The position numbers and the translations under genes are program-made. Below the pieces are notes generated by a model, which did not search any database, was not told the DNA's origin, and worked only from the letters and a program-made list of their open reading frames with translations. This document shows positions 61,301-64,000 of a DNA stretch of 64,000 nucleotides, piece after piece (position 1 is the first letter of the stretch; every line of letters starts with the position of its first letter). Source of the DNA: UBA1234 sp964400015 (GTDB lineage: Bacteria > Bacillota > Clostridia > TANB77 > UBA1234); contig CAYNRR010000001.1 in assembly GCA_964400015.1 (NCBI GenBank), forward strand, positions 62,001-126,000. The letters run 5' to 3'.

Positions 61301-64000
61301 GTATCAAAGTTTTCCCCTAGATTTAATTGTTCTAACGAATAACACCCGCAAAACATACCGTACATATTTGTTACTTGGCTTGTATCAAATTTATCGCCTA
61401 GATTTAATTGTTCTAACGAATAGCATTCGCCAAACATAATTTCCATATCTGTTACATTACTTGTATCAAACTTTTCTCCCAAGTTTAGTTCTACTAAAGA
61501 ATTACAGTAGTAAAACATATCGCTCATATCTATTACATTGCTTGTATCAAATTTTTCGCCCAAGTTTAGTTCTGTTAAGGACTCACACGCCTCAAACATC
61601 TCACACATATCTGTTACATTACTTGTATCAAATTTTTCACCTAAGTTTAGTTCTGTTAAGAAATTACAGCCGCCAAACATATCATACATATATATTACAT
61701 TGCTTGTATCAAACTTATCGCCTAAGTTTAGTTTTGTTAAGGAACTACAACAGTAAAACATCCCCCCCATATCTGTTACGTTACTTGTATCAAATTTTTC
61801 ACCAAAATTTAGTTCTGTTAAGGAATTACAGTAATGAAACATACTATCCATATTTGCTACATTGCTTGTATCAAATTTTTCACCAAAATTTAGTTCTGTT
61901 AAGGAATTACAGTAGTTAAACATACCGTTCATATTTGCTACATTGCTTGTGTCTATCAATTCCATTCCTTTTATTTCAGTAATTTTAGTATACTTACAAA
62001 ACAAGTTCTTACCTGATGTAACTTTTATTTCGGATTTTGCTACTATGTATTGGTCATAATATTGCGTGCTATTTTTTATAACTGATGGTACCAAGTATGA
62101 TGTTACTGTACCTGCTGCACTTGATAATGATGCATCCCAATTAACAGTAGCATTTGATGGTACTGTATTTGTGAATATAATTTTTGTTATTCTATCTGCT
62201 GTGTAATCTTTTTCATTTGCTCTTCTCGCACCAAGTGCATAATATACAGCTTTTCCATCGATATAATCGTAGCTTTCTCTTGCCATTAGCTGAGGTGCAA
62301 CACTTACTGTTACTGTTCTTGTTAATGTATCTATTATTGAGGTTATGTTTGTCTTATTTGTATATTTTAGTGTATAAGTTATTGTCTTATCTCCTAGTGT
62401 ACTTGTATCTATTGGTAATCCTGTAACTTCAAGTATATATCCTAAATCGTTGTAGTTTGTAGCATTTGCATTGTTCCAATCAAACACTGTTGCTCCTGGA
62501 TCTACGTATTCAGTACCAACATTTACAGTGTCTGGATTATTGCCTACCAGACTCATGAAAGGTTTAATCTTTTCTGCACCTAATACTGAAATATATGTGG
62601 TATTTGCTTCATACAATGCTTCATCAGAAGCCGTTGGTACGTAAAGAATTGCCTTTTGGCCAGATAACCCATTGTTAGTTGCAATTTGCATCAAATCGCT
62701 TTCGCTACTTACGCTACGTAAAGAAATTATTCGTGTAAGTTTTGGCGTGTTATCGAACATATAACTACCAGTAAGTCTGTCGAAGCTTGATGGCAATACT
62801 AGAGTTTCTAGTGAAGTACAACCAGAAAACATACGATACATTTGTTCTACATTGCTTGTATCAAACTTATCGCCTAAGTTTAGTTTTGTTAATGATGTGC
62901 AGCGATAAAACATTGCTTCCATATTAGTAACTTTACTTGTGTCAAAGTTTATACCCAAGTTTAGTTCTTTTAACGAATTGCAGTTATAAAACATATAAGA
63001 CATAACTGTTACTTGGCTTGTGTCAAACTTTTCGCCTAAGTTTAGTTCTGTTAAAGAACTACAGCCGTAAAACATACTATCCATAGTTGTTACTTTACTT
63101 GTGTCAAAGTTTATACCCAAGTTTAGTTCTTTTAACGAATTACAGTTATAAAACATATAAGACATTCTTGTTGTTACTTTACTTCTGACAAAATTTTTGC
63201 CAAAATTTAGTTCTGTTAAAGATGTACAGTTGCCAAACATCCACGACATATCTATTACATTGCTTGTGTCGAAATTGGTACCTATATTTAATTTTGCTAA
63301 TGAATTGCAATTAGCAAACATATTTACCATACTTGTTACTTGGCTTGTGTCAAACTTTTCGCCTAAATTTAGTTCTGTTAACGAATTGCAATTATAAAAC
63401 ATATAACTCATATCTGTTACTTGGTTTGTGTCAAACTGGGTACCTATATTTAATTTTGTTAATGAATTGCATTTAGCAAACATAGATTTCATATTTGCTA
63501 CTTTACTTGTATCAAACTTTCTACCCAAGTTTAATTCTTTTAGCAAATAGCAATTGTAAAACATAGAACTCATATTAGTTACTTGGCTTGTGTCAAAATT
63601 TGTACCTATATTTAATTTTGTTAATGAATTGCAATTAGCAAACATATTTACCATACTTGTTACTTTACTTGTATCAAATTTTCCACCCAAGTTTAACTCT
63701 TTTAACGAATTGCAATTATAAAACATACAAGCCATACTTGTAACATTGCCTGTATCAAAATTCTCACCCAAATTTAATTCTTTTAACGAAGTACAGTTAT
63801 AAAACATAAAATTCATATTTGTTACATTACTTGTATCAAATTTAGATATATCTAATGTGGTTAGTTTTTTACAATCAAAAAACATTCCATACATATCAGT
63901 AGCATTATTAGTAGTTAAATATTCTATATTTTCTATTTGAGTCAAATTTGAATAGCCCTTAAATAAAATGTATGTATCTCTAGCATTTATTGTATCAGTT
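55381..64000 (-). CDS. giant BspA-like surface protein, N terminus outside window
   Basis: At least 2870 codons are open from the right edge to the TAG at 55381. Three blocks of 27-residue DUF285/BspA-type repeats (consensus FDTSNVTDMSYMFYNCNSLTELNLGEK, shown for length) hold 13, 13 and 10 visible units. The first two blocks are each followed by an LRR cap with LVLPSS-type text and a DUF5011-like Ig domain. Residues of about 1240-1540 hold the third block, then Ig-like domains, an LRR_5-type segment (about 2180-2290) and a Listeria-Bacteroides InlB repeat (about 2620-2680, GYNFTSWN). No LPXTG or SLH anchor is seen at the C terminus, which ends GLLLH inside the REP arm. Signal peptide and true start lie outside. 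Predicted to be extracellular and adhesive. Confidence 0.9.
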   Translation of the reverse strand, partial: TDTINARDTYILFKGYSNLTQIENIEYLTTNNATDMYGMFFDCKKLTTLDISKFDTSNVTNMNFMFYNCTSLKELNLGENFDTGNVTSMACMFYNCNSLKELNLGGKFDTSKVTSMVNMFANCNSLTKLNIGTNFDTSQVTNMSSMFYNCYLLKELNLGRKFDTSKVANMKSMFAKCNSLTKLNIGTQFDTNQVTDMSYMFYNCNSLTELNLGEKFDTSQVTSMVNMFANCNSLAKLNIGTNFDTSNVIDMSWMFGNCTSLTELNFGKNFVRSKVTTRMSYMFYNCNSLKELNLGINFDTSKVTTMDSMFYGCSSLTELNLGEKFDTSQVTVMSYMFYNCNSLKELNLGINFDTSKVTNMEAMFYRCTSLTKLNLGDKFDTSNVEQMYRMFSGCTSLETLVLPSSFDRLTGSYMFDNTPKLTRIISLRSVSSESDLMQIATNNGLSGQKAILYVPTASDEALYEANTTYISVLGAEKIKPFMSLVGNNPDTVNVGTEYVDPGATVFDWNNANATNYNDLGYILEVTGLPIDTSTLGDKTITYTLKYTNKTNITSIIDTLTRTVTVSVAPQLMARESYDYIDGKAVYYALGARRANEKDYTADRITKIIFTNTVPSNATVNWDASLSSAAGTVTSYLVPSVIKNSTQYYDQYIVAKSEIKVTSGKNLFCKYTKITEIKGMELIDTSNVANMNGMFNYCNSLTELNFGEKFDTSNVANMDSMFHYCNSLTELNFGEKFDTSNVTDMGGMFYCCSSLTKLNLGDKFDTSNVIYMYDMFGGCNFLTELNLGEKFDTSNVTDMCEMFEACESLTELNLGEKFDTSNVIDMSDMFYYCNSLVELNLGEKFDTSNVTDMEIMFGECYSLEQLNLGDKFDTSQVTNMYGMFCGCYSLEQLNLGENFDTRNVTDMEIMFCECYSLEQLNLGDKFDTSQVTDMSNMFGWCESLAELNLGEKFNTSNVTYMSGMFEECSSLIELNLGENFDTSNVTNMNDMFYYCNSLTELNLGDKFDTSQVTDMGYMFDYCTSLETLVLPSNFDRLTGTYMFGNMTKLTRIISLRSVSSESDLMQIATNNGLSGKKAILYVPTASDEALYEANSTYISVLGVEKIKPFMSLLGANPAKIGLDTEYVDAGATVFDWNSTNAANYNNLGYTVEVTGLPVDTSTLGTKTITYNLQYTDSANMTTRIDKLTRTVTVANIAPQLMARESYDYIDGEFVYYALGAKRANEKDYTADRITKIIFTNTVPSNTTAKWDVSAENATGTVTSYLVPSVVKDGTQYYDQYIVAKSEIKVTSGENLFNKYTKITEIKGMELLDTRDVTNMFKMFYDCDSLTNLNLGENFNTSNVTDMYGMFEECRSLTELNLGDNFDTSNVSDMYGMFGACKSLVELNLGDNFDTSNVIDMGYMFSDCWSLKELSLGKNFDTSNVVNMHAMFGGCSSLTELNLGEKFYTSNVEDMNYMFCSCYVLTQLNLGQNFDTSNVTGMDEMFSLCYSLTKLNLGEKFDTSNVTDMCEMFYCCESLTELNLGDNFDTSNVTDMYSMFNECYSLTELNLGEKFNTNNVADMSYMFADCTSLEIIQLGKDFAWLDKGQFEDCDSLKAIITERQITSPSDAIKLPENTGLKDLPNAILYVLDPVSETNYENAENYESELGADRIRPILELQGEEYVVMKPGEIYTESGATVAGLTVANSDIYTGLGYTLSSTSTVKENVSGRYEVVWTVYKPTGNALMSVKRDVYVRYIPTVPTITVTQGATQISSGNWANGNVVVTIGGSEYTEGAIEYIYSINGSEWTTGNTFNYEQETLSTIIRAKARGVADNEDISSEATFELKLDKTVPEIVTHERIRYDGVNEVISLVTYDGGISSGIEAYAISATNDISTATWQTRNELLIPENGTWYTWVRDNAGNVSEVYTLTTNEKITVEVTSDGKTEYYSDVYKAIETLNSKGVATATIKLLENNMISSDFENSVIKEIVIYADSDYTLDLNGKELVCNDGIVVRGKLTIANSAENMSYIKHEIGLTTTSTISVEGELIIDGNVRIESASNAGHAIEVLANGKAELRNGKVISNNSEATIHNVGTLTLGKEDNTVSLEVPYIEGANVVVDNDATLNIYDGKLVSTNKKITLDGKATTLQSGYHLVENETETIKEMYLETNDTWIEYWDISKTAGVDNVYAGIKIVEGDGITDNTRYKLVVGGTGKAKSFVLEYIDDKILTDIPWFDKYSETIVELDLEEGVTRYGDYTFYRLINVESLKLPDSLEAIGASAFAKMRALKGNVNIPKNVTTIANDNPFYDTMLTSFTVDAENTRFKVVNDTLYGGNKLIAYPTARTNATTTVIDGTVSIGVSAFAKNQYLKTVTLPDTLEIIDWGAFETTAIEEITIPASVNKIQGHAFIYCRSLKAVYLKSTELGESSSKSRFIDLARNSIIYTESKAVADLLTPDVEYTAERTKVYYPFEITTTLADAEIARGDTLHFEVEVIDGYIADDVVYQWYKDGVAIPGANSLSYTKTSFTNADEGVYKLVVRSAYQSNGTYYYTVESNKATISLGDFEAPEEVNSSVNYNEDGTATITVTGKDKETGVNEIIVNGNPIEIEKNTETGAATGKFDISKSGDYTVEVKDYEGNTTAITITAYEIHYKPNATTYTGKTNYQIKIKDTDIRIRANGFEKAGYNFTSWNTKEDNTGKTYKANDLYTGNEDMTLYATWNVLEYVVRFYNDNGINGEQLVSEATYPYGATITVPEEQYKIATEIEGDKYRIYYHKDNWTAVRTDANSKEKPVNITSKNKDTITMVDSNVNYYASYTYKDYSTKQSTLKVDGKTQITGNEVGIINNEGLVIIGENSTQTSTPTITGNTSIQNNNGIVMWYQANFIGPTQGLLLH
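59260..60066 (-). repeat. third block of 81-bp tandem repeats (10 units)
   Basis: Ten degenerate units, most of 27 codons, each built on FDTSNVTDM...MF..C.SLTELNLGEK. Boundaries are approximate. Confidence 0.8.
60911..61950 (-). repeat. second block of 81-bp tandem repeats (13 units)
   Basis: Thirteen units of 27 codons. The pattern EIMFxECYSLEQLNLG recurs in alternate units, indicating duplication of two-unit segments. The flanks repeat those of the first block about 1.9 kb away. Boundaries are approximate. Confidence 0.8.
62799..63900 (-). repeat. first block of 81-bp tandem repeats (13 or more units)
   Basis: Thirteen units follow one partial unit at the left end of the protein. Units of two types (one ending NIGTN, one ending NLGEK/GIN) alternate, a higher-order repeat of about 162 bases. 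One unit has 28 codons. Boundaries are approximate. Confidence 0.8.

Noticed and set aside
61461..61919. 152-codon open frame on the plus strand within the repeat region
   Set aside because: Antisense to the BspA-like repeats; its own repetitiveness follows from the coding strand.
59260..63900. CRISPR array suspected from regular repeats
   Set aside because: The repeats are degenerate, exactly 81 bases (27 codons) apart with no unique spacers, and in frame with a single coding sequence. They are protein repeats.

Overview
The window is a chromosomal segment from an AT-rich, low-GC Gram-positive spore-former, most likely a member of the Clostridia and possibly gut-associated. Direct indicators are the spore coat operon cotJA-cotJB-cotJC, spoIIE, SLH-domain and BspA-like surface proteins, D-Ala-D-Ala ligase with a MurF-type ligase, strong AGGAGG ribosome binding sites and frequent TTG/GTG starts. 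The species cannot be fixed from sequence alone.

Layout. 1-2770: end of an ABC importer (ATPase cut by the window edge, permease, and a substrate-binding lipoprotein fused to an OmpA-like domain). 3126-5504: a zincin-like protein with a small partner, and a Cys-containing protein with a palindromic promoter. 5634-14014: cotJ operon, tRNA-Arg, SseB-like protein, SpoIIE and SMC. 14180-19619: LemA, HtpX, tRNA-Lys, an NlpC/P60 enzyme, a predicted helical-bundle protein, a Lys-Glu-Thr tRNA operon and a DUF2207 membrane protein. 19845-22384: a probable RiPP cassette (radical SAM/SPASM maturase plus a 39-residue, seven-Cys peptide), a convergent HExxH peptidase and a 68-residue six-Cys protein. 22438-25623: MnmA, an acyl-CoA synthetase and DUF1858.

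25738-29246 is a compact cluster resembling a type IV secretion system: a VirD4/TraG-type ATPase, a VirB2/TrbC-like small protein, a VirB6/TrbL-like membrane protein and two small membrane proteins. It is followed by a 153-bp inverted-repeat element and a DnaD/DnaC-like helicase-loader pair. 31577-41846: a pilin-like protein with six Cys-pair modules, a DEAH-family helicase with an altered motif II, a lipoprotein, an SbcD/YhaN-like pair and a second VirD4/TraG ATPase with two small upstream genes. 41953-55220: DnaJ-like protein, SLH protein, Ddl, a membrane-anchored MurF, a hydrolase, an ABC-F ATPase, a dGTPase-like protein, a YlmH-like protein, DUF3298 and YibE/F. From 55381 to the right edge lies one giant BspA-like protein with about 36 repeats of 27 residues in three blocks, incomplete at its N terminus.

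Two themes cross these regions. First, several transcription units (1-2770, 4851-5504, 19845-21273, 22178-22384, 33237-35399) have visibly more G/C-ending codons than their neighbours. Most are monocistronic or nearly so, with their own promoter and terminator, which suggests separate acquisitions. Second, several promoters overlap perfect palindromes, so dedicated repressors are likely. The strongest candidate for an undescribed system is the radical SAM/Cys-rich peptide cassette. The reduced secretion cluster and the pilin-like Cys-pair protein come next.
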